DNA of 64,000 nt from Beverwykella pulmonaria (taxonomy: Eukaryota > Ascomycota > Dothideomycetes > Pleosporales > Melanommataceae). The stretch is from the NCBI GenBank assembly GCA_001599595.1, contig BCHH01000012.1:1046561-1110560 (forward strand). The letters are read 5' to 3'. A program made the position numbers and the translations under genes. Below are positions 31,551 through 42,321 of this stretch, in pieces (position 1 is the stretch's first letter; every line of letters starts with the position of its first letter). The notes beneath the pieces are model-generated. The model searched no databases and was not told the DNA's origin. It saw only the letters and a program-made list of their open reading frames with translations.

Positions 31551-32886
31551 ATGGTAATTCCAACATCGGATGCAAGTGCCTCTACATCCGAGGGCATTCG
31601 ACCTCTTTCGCCCTCAGCTACGTTGGTGGAGCATCAGGTCGCAGGACACCCCAATCGCGAGACGGCGCTCCACCCACACAAACCCCTAACATATTCACTC
31701 CCTCGAATCCGAGTGGAAGAGTTCAGTCATTGTGTCCCGCTCTGCCCGAGCCCGAGCTCCCTCGAGGCCCCATTCAAGGCTGGCCTCAATTGGCTCAGTT
31801 AATGGACAAGAACCCCGACTTTGCCGCCTTTCCTAGGTTTCGAGAGTTGAACATCAAGAATCTCCTGTATTACCAATGCCAACTAGCCATACTTCAGAAC
31901 AAACTACATGATCTAGAATATGAAGATGCCACGAGGGTCAACTTGGATAAGTATGCAGACAAATTGGTCGAGCCAGATTCGATACAGTTCAAGGCCGTTC
32001 AGACGATAAGGTCTGTACTGAAGGAATATAGTAAATTGCTCCCCTTAAGTCCCTTTTCTCTAGATATTGACGTTATCATAGACGCAGCATTACTGCAGTT
32101 CTCTCAGGTATGCGCGCTTCCAGATCCGGAGCCTTTCAACATGCGGACTCTCCGAAGGTGGCTGCGAGATCCAGAGGAAGGTGCCTTTACGGTCCGCAGC
32201 CGTTACGGTCTTGAATATACATGGGGAAAGGTTCATAAGGATCCGGATGAGGGTGTCCCGGGCCTTGTAAAGCAATTCTTCATAGTCCATGGGCATCTCA
32301 TCTGGCCGCAGTCGCCCGAGGATAATAACCTAGACTTAGTGTCGACGCAGCCAAAGAAAAAGATTGATGGATTCTCGCAGTGGGTCGCGACGGAATGCAT
32401 CCCATGGGCATTAGATTTCAATGAGTATTGGTCTCCATCCAAACCGAAAATTGAAGACGTTGAGAAGAGAGCACCGACAACAGTCCCTCGGGGACAACCC
32501 GAACGAACGCTAGTATCATTACCATTTGTTAAGGAGGCGCAGAAGAAGGAGACGCTCGTATCGTGGTCAGAGAAGAGTACTGTGGTATTCACGTCCGGAG
32601 TTGCAACGGTAATAGCGTGCTGCTTGCCTATTGTCGCTGTTTCCGTCCTATCACAGCTTCATAGGCTAAGGGACTTACTACTTTGTCTCGCTGGCTTTGC
32701 AGTCCTCTTTTCTCTCGCACTAGTCTTTGTCGCCCGCGGCACTATCACAAGAGCGGAAGTATTCGCAGCTACATCGACGTAAGTCGTCCACTTCCAGCTT
32801 GGGCAACTAGCTAACGTGCGCCTAGGTTCTCGGCGGTTCTGGTGGTCTTTATTTCTCCTGGAAAGTATACCGGGTACGTATCTTAA
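31551..32886 (+). CDS. DUF6594-type membrane protein
   Basis: Predicted 399-residue fungal protein of unknown function. Exons 31551-31637, 31727-32778 and 32826-32886; introns of 89 bp (with CCCCTAACA branch site) and 47 bp, phases 0 and 2. The N-terminal ~35 residues are Ser/Thr/Pro-rich. The family start GWPQLAQLMDKNPDFAAFPR is followed by coiled-coil-prone NIKNLLYYQCQLAILQNKLH. The C-terminus has three hydrophobic segments (TSGVATVIACCLPIVAVSVL, LLLCLAGFAVLFSLALVFVA, FSAVLVVFIS), which is the usual DUF6594 layout. Exon 1 is in another frame from exon 2, so the start depends on the 89 bp intron; an internal start is the alternative. The last exon may splice again at a GTACGT donor near 32874. 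Confidence 0.8.
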
Positions 32887-33303
32887 GAGCGGATTAGTTC
32901 TTCGGTTAGATACCAGTCCAGAATCTCCAAAAAGGAAGGCTGAATGAACAGTATGTCAATCGCAATTTCCACAATGCCATTTTTCTCCCCTAGTTCATTC
33001 CACATGATGCTTAAATGCTATTCTAAAATGAGATGGCGTTGCCGATGGAAAATTCAGAAGTGCTTCACGATGCAAAATTTCGCATACGTTGACCGGTAGG
33101 CCGTCGCCAGGGATTCATGGGTGGTGCCTGAGCGCAGCTTCATCGTGTGTACGCCCAAACAAACCTCAAATGATGTAATAGGAAAGGGGACATGCAGCAA
33201 CACGTGATACTTTGGATAGGTTGGCTCTTGAAGGCATTCGCAGGTATATAGATAGACGAAGCTCGAGCTATATTCAACGAGTCATATCAGTCGTATCACC
33301 AGA
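32887..33303. other. Gene-free stretch
   Basis: No coding sequence seen. A TATATA at 33245-33250 precedes the doubtful small gene at 33304. Confidence 0.35.
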
Positions 33304-33608
33304 ATGAATAGACTATATTTCTCGATCTTAATGGCTTTAGCCAGCAATATACCACTACAAGAAATCTGTCGAACATTCCATGTTAGTGCACAGTATCTCC
33401 TCCTTTGTAGCTCCCCTCTCCTTCACATCATACCCAACACTACCTATGGTCTAGTCCCAATTCTCTCAACAAACCCCAAAATCTTCTCAAAAACCTCCGT
33501 CTTCACCGATGCAAAAAATTACAGTACTAGGACACAAGTCTTGTCCCAGCAGGGTTAAGCGATCCCCGTGGAACATTTACACCCTGAGTTCAACTTCTTA
33601 TACCTAGG
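33304..33608 (+). CDS. Possible small secreted peptide gene, low confidence
   Basis: A TATATA box at 33245-33250, an ATG at 33304 and a hydrophobic start (MNRLYFSILMALASNIP) suggest a short secreted product. The unspliced frame runs 84 codons to 33558. A possible 71 bp intron (GTTAGT at about 33382 to TCTAG at 33452) would give a Gln/Ser/Pro- and Lys-rich C-terminus ending at about 33608. Composition is weak and no family is recognised. Confidence 0.25.
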
Positions 33609-33831
33609 AACCCCCTAGTGCTCGTAAATTATCATTAATAGCTTATTTCAATTGAAAGACTTCAATATTTTGTTTGGTAGCCATGTGATTTACGTAGAGC
33701 GCGTAGCCGTCGCAGCATTGAGAAGATAAACCTCTTGATCAATGAACTAGGGATAGCCTGCCATGCCTCCTTCAAACCCTCCCAGAATCAATCCTAGTCT
33801 TCTTCTGATTCCATAATTGTGTTAAATTTAG

Positions 33832-33867
33832 GGTGTAGCTGGTGTAGCTGGTGTAGCTGGTGTAGCT
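33832..33867 (+). repeat. 9 bp tandem repeat, four copies
   Basis: GGTGTAGCT repeated four times without change. On the minus strand it expands a Leu-His-Gln unit in the transposase relic, an expansion presumably by replication slippage. Confidence 0.95.
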
Positions 33868-34019
33868 TCCTCTTTGAGGCCCACCATAGGTGCTCGATAG
33901 GATTAAGGTTGGGTGAATAGGGTAGAATGTTGACAACATTTATATAATTTCTGCGTAGCCATTCCCTCGTCTTTATAGCGGCATAGACGTAAGAAGAAGC
34001 GTCAAGGAAAGAGTGTCCA

Positions 34020-34118
34020 GATCTGTGTTCTGTGTGATGTATTACAACTGATATATATATGACGGACTGATTAGTCAGCGGCATATCCACGTGACGGTAT
34101 CGTGTCCTGGGCTTACAA
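34020..34118 (+). repeat. Dispersed repeat, copy C
   Basis: It shares GATATATATATGACGGACTG, ATTAGTCAGCGGCATATCC and ACGTGACGGTATCGTGTCCT with copies A and B in the same order, ending GGGCTTACA. It probably is the terminal region of the Tc1-like element. Confidence 0.65.
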
Positions 34119-34325
34119 AAACAACCATTAGTTTCCTATTTCTTGATTCTTTTACATTTTAAACATATTTAGGCTTTTATAGCAACTAATAATTCTAAAG
34201 CCAACCTTAGTCTTGCCCTATTTAGTCTAGAGGTTGTGTTACCCAAGTCTGATCTAAGGCTTCATAGGCTGTCACCACCCGCTGGCACCCAGTCTCAACA
34301 TTCACCGCCAATCGCAATCATTCAA

Positions 34326-35460
34326 TCATCCTCTTAATAGCGCATCGATCTTTGCCGTGATGTCAACATATAAGAAATCTGTTCGATTACCCGCCGTTCC
34401 CGGTCCTTCCAACCCAGCGTCTCCGAAAGGTTCTAAATTGAAATATATCGCGTCACCAACCTGCAGTGGGGCAGTGGTGATTCTATCGTCGGTTGCTGGC
34501 CACGATACAAGGCCGAGATACTCTGCAGATTTCCACTCACCCTTTCGATCTCGGAACACGGAAACGCCCTGTCCGCGCTCAGCTACTACAAGAACAGTAC
34601 CATGATATTTCGGTGGAAGTTGGATAGCATCGGTGAGGCCAATGATGTGAGGAGGGGTGACTTCGATCGCGATCGGTATGCCTTTCTTGGCTCGCATGTC
34701 GAAATGAAAAAGACTGCCTGTCGCCTCATCATTTGTGATGAGTGTCCAATCCTTGACGGCCAAACCTCCATATCCAGCAATTGTGTGATTCAAGTTGTCG
34801 TCGAGATACCATGTTTCAATCTTCTTTCCTTTTGAGTCGACCCGCATGATGCTGCTTGGAAACGTCCCAACAATGTAGACGTTGTTCGCGGGATCATGCT
34901 CTACGTCCTGGAAAGCACCATACTGGCCTTGAGTGATAGTTGTGAGATTGTACTTGTAGAGGAGGCGGTGTGTGGCTGGGTCCCATTGCATGATATAATT
35001 TGTTCCTGAGATGTCCTGCCCGCCGGTATTGAACGCTGCACCCGCGTCCACTACAATTGACAGAAGATTTGTGCGGGGATTCATTTGGACCCCGCCGATA
35101 TGGAATTCGGGATTGTGCGTTATACCCTCAAATTCAATGACTTCGAAGTTATTGGTGTAAGGGTCATAGATCCCGACAGAGGCATTCCAAAGGTTTCTGG
35201 CGATGAAATTAGCCACGAAGAACGATGTAGTGGCGCTAAATGGTACGACCGGAGGAACAGTACCCTGTGTACAGAACGCAGGAGTTGAAGTCAAAATCGC
35301 CATTTTCGGGATAGAGCTGGTAGGCCGATATTGTGAAGTTACCGCTAAAGGGAGGACACTTGGAGTGCCGAGGATGAAAGCTTTCGCTGCTTGGGGCACA
35401 AGAAGAGGGGTGCATAAACAATGCTAAAAAGGCGAAGCCGCGTTCTAATTGTTTGAACAT
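34326..35460 (-). CDS. Secreted TRI14-like beta-propeller protein
   Basis: Predicted 359-residue secreted protein related to TRI14 of trichothecene clusters, a family of unknown biochemistry linked to virulence in Fusarium. Exon 1 is 35460-35400, a signal peptide (MFKQLERGFAFLALFMHPSS). A 55 bp intron ending CCTTTAG joins it in phase 1 to exon 2, 35344-34326. The unspliced reading shows a false frame conflict; splicing removes it. Features are propeller-like: FHIGGVQMNPRTNLLSIVVD, GAFQDVEHDPANNVYIVGTF, IAGYGGLAVKDWTLITNDEA, and GDAIYFNLEPFGDAGLEGPG near the end. No terpene cyclase, P450 or other trichothecene gene lies in the window, so it should not be read as part of such a cluster. Start choice rests on the signal peptide. 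Confidence 0.75.
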
Positions 35461-36507
35461 CTTGAAGATGAAAGGATTGGTTTTCGAGTATACCAACCTG
35501 CAGAGGAAAGGATTGGATTTTGAATAGCCTGAAAAAGTGCTAGGGTTAGGCTATCAGCCCCTGTATCTGTTCGCGGCAAAATGCATTGTACGAGAAAAGA
35601 TGTCAATATTTTCGTTTAAGCCCTAACTTTCTTCGTGGTTGGATGCCACCTTCTTACTTGCATAGTCAGCTTTCGCCTTGTGATGCAAGGTTGATTAATA
35701 ACTGCGTTGATTCAGCGATTTATCCTCTTTTGGGACATGTGGATCGTTTGTCGTTCCTTCCGTGCCAAATTAGGATTTCTCACTTTCGGCATTTCTGGCG
35801 GGCAAGAATATGAAAAAAAAATAAAAAAATTCGGTAGCACGGATAAAAAGCTAAAGAACGGATTTACATTTTCAGTGCTGCTGAATTAAGTACACTTGAG
35901 CTTAGGCGAATCGCAGTTTGCATGAGTTCGAAGAGAGCTCAATTGGTGCGACGGCGTTTCTCAGGCTTAAACATTACTTGGTGCGTCTTGGTGGGGCCTA
36001 TTTCATCAAAGATACGGTTTATTGGCTGGAAAGAATACCACTAGTGAAATATTATTTAACTAACCTACTTGTGAAACGGATGTAGTGCGCGGAGATTGTA
36101 GTCAAATACCCATCATCTCAAATGTATGAGCTCCCACTCTGGAGCAGAGAGGAATAGAGAAAATGTTTAGAATGAACGTTCGGTAGTTCCACAAAGCTTA
36201 AGCACTACTATTGAGAAGGAATGGCTATTTGATCTACATGGTATGAGGAGCATTCCATTTCAGGGGAATTTGACGATCCTTGGGCGGCTCTCGGGACTGA
36301 GCTGCTGAGATGAATAATTACCCCTTGCGGCTCTTTCAGCTCTCACTCTGCGAGTAAGACAAACTATCCTAGGTCTAGCGTGCTATAGATTGTCCAATCA
36401 CACTCAATTATTGACATTTTATCGGACATTGGGGATATTTTGGTATTCGGGGGCTAAGAGCAGCAATAAGCCGCGAGAGATCCACCTTCACTCCTGATAT
36501 CTAGAAC
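35461..36507. other. Gene-free stretch between divergent genes
   Basis: AT-rich, with an A-run at about 35811-35828. No ORF of note. It must contain the promoters of the TRI14-like gene (reverse) and the lyase-like gene (forward). Confidence 0.4.
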
Positions 36508-36516
36508 TTATATAAG
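36508..36516 (+). promoter_or_regulatory. TATA box of the lyase-like gene
   Basis: TTATATAAG. It lies only about 40 bases before the ATG at 36551 and 65 bases before the ATG at 36575, which favours the second start. Confidence 0.55.
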
Positions 36517-36574
36517 TCTGCTTGACGCTTCTATGAAATGACAGAGAAAAATGACAGTTCATTCCTCACCCATC

Positions 36575-37438
36575 ATGCTTCACTCACGAATTCTTCGGTA
36601 TATATTCGCCATGACCTGTCTCCCAGTAGTGCTCCATGCTGCAAGCTGTGGAGTATCAGGTACCTTGCTGGTTAAATACAGCGCCGCTGCAGGAGACTCC
36701 CCCAATTGTCTAGGCCTGCAGAACCTACAAGGCTGGCATTACGCCAAATGGCCCGACAACCAGCCCCAGAACGCCTCCGTATTCTTCAAGAACGCAAAAG
36801 ATCCGAACGGCGTGCCAGCCGCGCACGTACACAAGGATGCCGGCTTCACGCGTTCTGAGTATCACAGTTTAAACAAGGCCACGCTTGTGGACACTACATA
36901 TTATATCGGATATCGCGTCATGTTCGAGATCGTGCATCCACAAACTATTGCCTTTCAGTGGAAAGAATTCCTTGAGGCGGACACAAACAACATCCCTGCT
37001 GCACTCTTTTTTCGGCAGGACGCAGAGGGCGGAGAAAACCGTACCATGTATGAAACCCCGTTTCTTCCATTACTCTTAAGGTTAAAATAAACATCTATTA
37101 ACTTTTCCATCAGCCATCTTGGCGCTCCTGGATTCCAGAGCGTTTGGTCTAAACAGCTCACAATGGGCAAAGTTTATGATTTCGGACTGGTGATAAATAC
37201 ATCAAAGACCAAAGGATTCATTCAGCTATACTTCAATGGTAAACTATCGACATTAATAGATCCGATCACGCAGTCAAAGGCGCAGAAACTTTCCGGTAAT
37301 TTCTTCCCGGGTCGCGCGGACCCAAAGTTTGGCTTGTATGATGGAGAGCACTACGAGCTGAGTGATTCGTACATCTATGATGTTGTGATCGGGACAAGTT
37401 TGTCAGATATCACTAGTGTTGCTGGGATCTCGCGTTAG
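36575..37438 (+). CDS. Secreted polysaccharide lyase-like protein (PL20-type)
   Basis: Predicted 265-residue secreted protein with the jelly-roll pattern of small fungal polysaccharide lyases, most like glucuronan-lyase-type PL20. Exons 36575-37047 and 37114-37438, 66 bp intron, phase 2. Residues 1-23 (MLHSRILRYIFAMTCLPVVL HA) form a signal peptide. Then FTRSEYHSLNKA, TTYYIGYRVMFE, AFQWKEFLEADTNN, WSKQLTMGKVYDFGLVINTS and FIQLYFNGK, and at the end FPGRADPKFGLYDGEHYELS, DSYIYDVVIGTSLSDI. If correct it cuts polyuronic acid from plant or fungal walls by beta-elimination. The PL20 label comes from pattern and length, not a search; an alginate-lyase-like family is the alternative. The ATG at 36551 would add eight residues. 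Confidence 0.65.
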
Positions 37439-38654
37439 TTTGTTGGCAATGAAGATTGAAATATGCTCCGTTTACGTAACTTTCGTGACACGGTGTCAAC
37501 TGCATATTGAAAATGAGCCCGAGAGACTCCTCCACGACATATCCCTGTGGCTGCGCACTCTACAGCACCTAAACATCATCCGATCCTTTCTTTGTGCTAA
37601 TAGCAAACCTATCAAGTGGAGAAAGTAGGAGCCGAGGATACGACGACGCCCATCTTTTGTCTGCTGTGCTCTCGGCCAGTGTTCCGCCGAGTACCTTCCG
37701 CCATTCCTATCGATACCTTTCCTTTGCTGCATGGCACGAACTTTGAAAGTTTTTTTCGGGTCAAATTGTTCTATAAATTGCAGTCGAGGATCGCATACGT
37801 CTGGAAAATTGGAAATGAGGAATTGGAGGCAAGATTGCGCAATAAAGACGAGAACGCTTTGCAAATGAAAGAATGACCGCATTAAATACGACGTACACAT
37901 AAAGGTAGAGCGGAAATGTAAAGAGTGAGAGAACTGATTACCAAATCAATGGAGTCATTTTTTACATTGCACCTCTTCACAACCAGCCTGAGATAGGCGT
38001 GTCACGTGATAAACAGCCACTTTACACTCAGCCATCTGTAAGGAATGGTTTGCGTGCCGCACTAATAGGGTTGAGAGTAGGCTTCGGGGTAGATAGGAGT
38101 GTTGTAAGGGTCTTCAGATGGGAGACAATGATCATTTGGCGACTGCATTGTTCTAGGAGGGATCAAGTCAGAGCAGCTTACAAGCCACCTGACCTTGGAT
38201 CAGCTAGCTACATCAGGACAAGCCTAAACTGTTACAGTTAAGCACGCAAAAAAAGTGAGTATAGAAGCAAGTGAACCTTAAAATGCAGAGGGAGCTAATT
38301 TAATTACTCGAAATGAAATTGATGAGCCGCCTGAGGTCGGAACGCGTCAAGGTAGAGCATGCTTAGGTGGCAACGCGGCTTAGCAAACACGCTGGAGCCG
38401 CCGCAAAGAAACAGACAATAATATTCATGTGTTAAAAAAAGAGGAAAACTACTGTGGAATTATTTGCAAGTTGTAGATGGTCTATATCTTCTTGCGTTGT
38501 GCAGTTATTTCGCTTTGGAATTGCAGTTCTTTGGTAATGTGGTGCGCTCGCTTGTCCTACACATTATCGAGAGTTTCAAACAATTATACGATAAGCCTAA
38601 GCCTCAATGAAGGCCATGAGATATCAAGGTTAGTATCGAGTCATCCTGTAGATA
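37439..38654. other. Gene-free stretch
   Basis: A 134-codon minus-strand frame (37496-37900) shows no domain, no signal peptide and odd composition, and I do not accept it. A CACGTGATAA motif lies at 38002-38011. Confidence 0.4.
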
Positions 38655-41465
38655 TTACAGAAACCCCGCTATTTGTCTGTATATCGGCCCCAAATCCGCC
38701 GAACTCGTCTTCCATCTCCCTCCTCTCCCTAAACTACATGTCTTAAGAACAATATTTTCATTCTTCGTTCTCCAAACAGCAAATACCATATCAGTACTAG
38801 GAACTGCAATCGACATATGGTTGTGGCGAGGATGCAAGCCCTTCCTCTCCGAGGAGAAGTCCGCAATATGCTGGGTTGTTCCGTTCTTTCCATCAACAAG
38901 TATGATCTGATTTCGCCCTGACTGCACTACGCAGACACGAGATGAGAGCAGGCATTGTGCTTCACTCTCAAATTGTGTGTCTGTAGTGTCGATGTGCTGT
39001 TTCTGTGGTCCTGGTGAGATCGACAGAAGGCAGCGGTATGGTTTCGAGAGCGCAGCAGTGAGAAAGATCTGTTGAGCATCTACTAGTGATACAGCAGTGA
39101 TTCCGCTGTCATTTGGATATCCCTGTGCATCGTTAGCAACTTGATAAAATGACTTAGAGAAGGTATGTGTACCACCGTCAAAGAGACTCGACCCAAATAT
39201 GCTTCCAGGCCGAAATTTGTACCAACGCAAGTCCATGTACTGATATATACAGCATGTTTTTGATTGCTTTGCTCGATCTGTATCGCAGAAACTAGTCTCT
39301 TCGAGTCTACCGAGAAGCGAAGTTTCTGAATTCTCACGACCCGAGACTCGTCTGTATCTGCCATCGAGTCGAGACATTGTGGTGTACTAAGACCGCAATT
39401 GATGATCTTAAAGCCCAGAGTATAATTTCCACATCCCAAGGCGAGATTAGATCCATCTGGTGAAACCGCGAAAGCGAGGATTGCGGGAATCGTTTTATTA
39501 AGCTCTAGGATAGGTCGAAAGACATTTTCGTACAGCCTATAGAGCCATCGAGACTTCGGATAGTAAGCAACAGAATGAGGGAGGGGTCTTACATATTTAC
39601 ATACCTCTTCGAAATGAACTACCGCGACAACAACACTGCGCGTCGCTGAGAGGTGCCGGATGCTCCGCTTGGGACTTCTGTTGGGCGCCGTGACGATACC
39701 TTCCGGGCTTTGGATGGTAAAATGATCTCCATTCGTAAAGGGTTGTTGCATACGAACCAAGGTATCAGACCCCGTCTCGGTCTTGCTCCAAACCCATAGG
39801 TACTTTCCACATGACGAAAAGCAGAGACCGAGGCTAGGGGGCAAAGGTGCTATCGTAGGCTTTCTCGAGCCTCCGATTTTACTCAAGAAGCCATTTCGGG
39901 ACCGGGTAGAACTGCTTCCAGTCGAGGAAAAAGTCCTAATGGATTGGGTGTACTCTCGGGGAATGTAAAACTTGTCATCGGCCGCTATTGAACCGGGTTT
40001 AGACTCTGGAACAACCTCTAGGTCGGAGTAATATAAAGAACTATATCTCCCAAAACCAGGCTGTGAATCCAGGGGACTGGCCTCTAGCCCCGAACCTGAG
40101 TCTGAACTTGGAGTGTCAGGGTAGTGAAAGCTGTCTGGGGAATGGTTTATTGACGTCCTGCGTGCTAAAATATCAGTACGTGCCTGGATAACTTCTTGTG
40201 ACGAAACATTGGGTTGTGGTGTTGGTGAAGCAGAGCTGGGAAGAGGGATCACCACAGCTGGGACTGATCTCCTTGGGGGAAGAAACTGCGCAGGAGGAGT
40301 TACGAGATCCACCATAGACGTTGGGGATAATGTAGTGGTTGTAAATGCTGTCGCAGCACTGGGGATATTTCCGAACAAGGAGCGTTGAGAACGATTTGTA
40401 TCCTGTTCGCTGTACAGGGAGTCTCCTGTGCCTTCCTTCAAAGTATGTTTTGGCGTGATGACAGCCCCGCTGTGGGGTAGCCATTCTGTCAAATGGGCAT
40501 TCACTTTCGTAATCATGGTGCACATTGTCTTAACAAACATTCCGTCAGAATTTACCTGCAGCATAATTAGAACAACAATCGATAACACAAAATGGCGCAT
40601 GTTGAAATAGACTACTCACTTCTTGAACTGGATAAACTTGGTCTGCAAAGCCGATTCCAATGCAGAGCTCTTCCAGAAGGTAAGTTGGCAATGGAAGCAA
40701 CTCGCTGTAGTTTGCGCGGGACTGAAGCTTGTTCATTGCGTTTGTGTAAAATTCAGCTGCAGTGGGCCAGTCTCCATTCATGATTACTGATTGCCAGTCG
40801 TACAACGCCCAAAACGCTCTGACGAGAGCAGGGGAATGGGACTTTGAATGGACGAGCAGGGTCTCCAATGCAGCAACTCCCTCATCTAAACTTTTGGTTG
40901 CAGTCTGGGCACAGAAGTAGAACTGGTCTTGTACGCCCTGACGTCGAGATCGCAGAGATGGTATTATGATGGACTGCAGCACGGCATCCTCCGCAATCGA
41001 CAGTCCGGCATATCTCTCCCAGTTTTGTCGCATATCCATGATTTGGTCATGTACAAATTTAGACTCCTCGGTCGACCACGTTGCGTTCGAAAGCTCCGCT
41101 ATTCTAGTGATGCATGCGAGAATCTTCAATGTGCAGCGTCTTCGTATGGCACAGTCGAGGAAAGTGTGCGCAGAGAAACGATACGAACTAGCGATGGCGC
41201 AGGTGTATGCTATGAGTCTCAAAAGAAAACCCGGGTCGGTTGAAACATCTTTATCCGTTCTTGAGACGAGTATCGAGTGAAGAGACTCTAGGATCCGGTT
41301 AATTTTTAAGAAGAGCTGCTCGACATGTCCGAGTTCGGGGGGTCGTATCCTGGGAAGAGTGATCGATGAAAGCTCACTCTGCCCAATGATCTGATAGACA
41401 AGAGTTTCCCATGGGACATTGTGAAGAGAGATGGTGGTGAAAGGCTTAGATGTCGTGCCAGACAT
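38655..41465 (-). CDS. Large protein with C-terminal propeller-like region, unknown
   Basis: Predicted 898-residue protein in three exons on the minus strand: 41465-40620, 40555-39173 and 39122-38655, with 64 and 50 bp introns, both phase 0. The first ~280 residues are helical and resemble fungal N-terminal modules before WD-like repeats (YQIIGQSELSSITLPRIRPP, VEQLFLKINRILESLHSILV). A low-complexity Ser/Pro/Thr-rich middle (about 330-500) may be phosphorylated. The last ~400 residues have repeats such as GLCFSSCGKYLWVWSK, ILAFAVSPDGSNLALGCG and MSIAVPSTDMVFAVW, consistent with a WD40-type propeller. A further optional 51 bp in-frame intron with a GTATGT donor (about 39563-39613) would remove 17 residues. 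No membrane segment. Function unknown; a scaffolding role is a guess. Confidence 0.8.
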
Positions 41466-42321
41466 AGCGCCGGGTTAAAAAGATGGTACGATTACTCAAA
41501 GGAGAAGGTGTTGTGTAGACCTTTGATGGGGTCGCGAGATGAGAGGATCAACAAGCCATCCATGCCGAAGCCATGCAAGTGGAGGAGAAGGCTCAAAGGT
41601 TTCTTCACTCGCTATGGTGCCAATAACATGTAGCCGAGAGCACTGCCCCATGCAGGCGAGCGATCAGGCTGCGAGAAGGCATCCAAGAAGTATCTGTACA
41701 GCCTTTCCTGTGGCAGTGCATTCTGCTTCGACGGAAAAGATGTTGGAACTAATGAAAGCCCCGAACTTATTGAATAGTTCCAGTGTCTATTGGTGGGAGA
41801 GTCGTGGGGAAGTACATATACGGGAATATGGGCAGGCTGCGGTCTAGCCTTGCGCGATTTTAGCACGAGACCAAAGCTTCTGTTCAAGCCACAATATTTG
41901 AAGAAAACGGTGTTTCACTTCTAGCTTCTCGCTTTCTGTCACATTCAGGATTTTGAATGAGACTACACATCCGCTGTAATGATGTCCTAGTAGTGGCGCA
42001 CAATGTGAACAGTTTTTGATTTGCACATACGAAAGATACGCGTTTCTGCCCTCAGACTGATTATCAAGCCGTCTTTAGGTTTCTTAGCGAGAACAGGCGA
42101 AGGCGTAGCGAGATGAGGCATTCACGCTCGTCTCATAGTTTTCAGCCGCGACTCTAATTAATGTTCAAGACCGGAAATGGTCTAGTTGAATGTAGTACAC
42201 ATCATCTTAGGAGGTAAGGCGTTCTTAACAGAAGAGATCACTTTTAGCCTCGCTCTTATAATGCTCACAGTCTTGCACTTTGGGGCTTTTGCGTAAACCA
42301 ATATTTTCATTTTCACCCGTC
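41466..42321. other. Gene-free promoter region between divergent genes
   Basis: No gene supported. It separates the propeller gene (reverse) from the permease gene (forward). Confidence 0.45.

Larger units (their letters stand above)
33797..34118 (-). mobile_element. Tc1/mariner transposase relic (C-terminal DDE part) with element end
   Basis: The minus-strand frame ending near 33797 encodes NYINVVNILPYSPNLNPIEH LWWASKRKLH, the diagnostic C-terminal DDE block of Tc1-type transposases (SPDLNPIEHLW). It is joined directly to a copy of the dispersed repeat (copy C, 34020-34118), with the HTH and central catalytic parts missing. This looks like an internally deleted element. The frame ends in a 9 bp tandem repeat encoding Leu-His-Gln. 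Confidence 0.75.

Noticed and set aside
35340..35460. Apparent frameshift at the start of the TRI14-like gene
   Set aside because: A 55 bp intron ending CCTTTAG joins the signal-peptide frame to the body frame in phase 1, so no lesion is needed.
37496..37900. A 134-codon minus-strand frame
   Set aside because: Composition is unlike the neighbouring genes and no motif, signal or intron pattern supports it.
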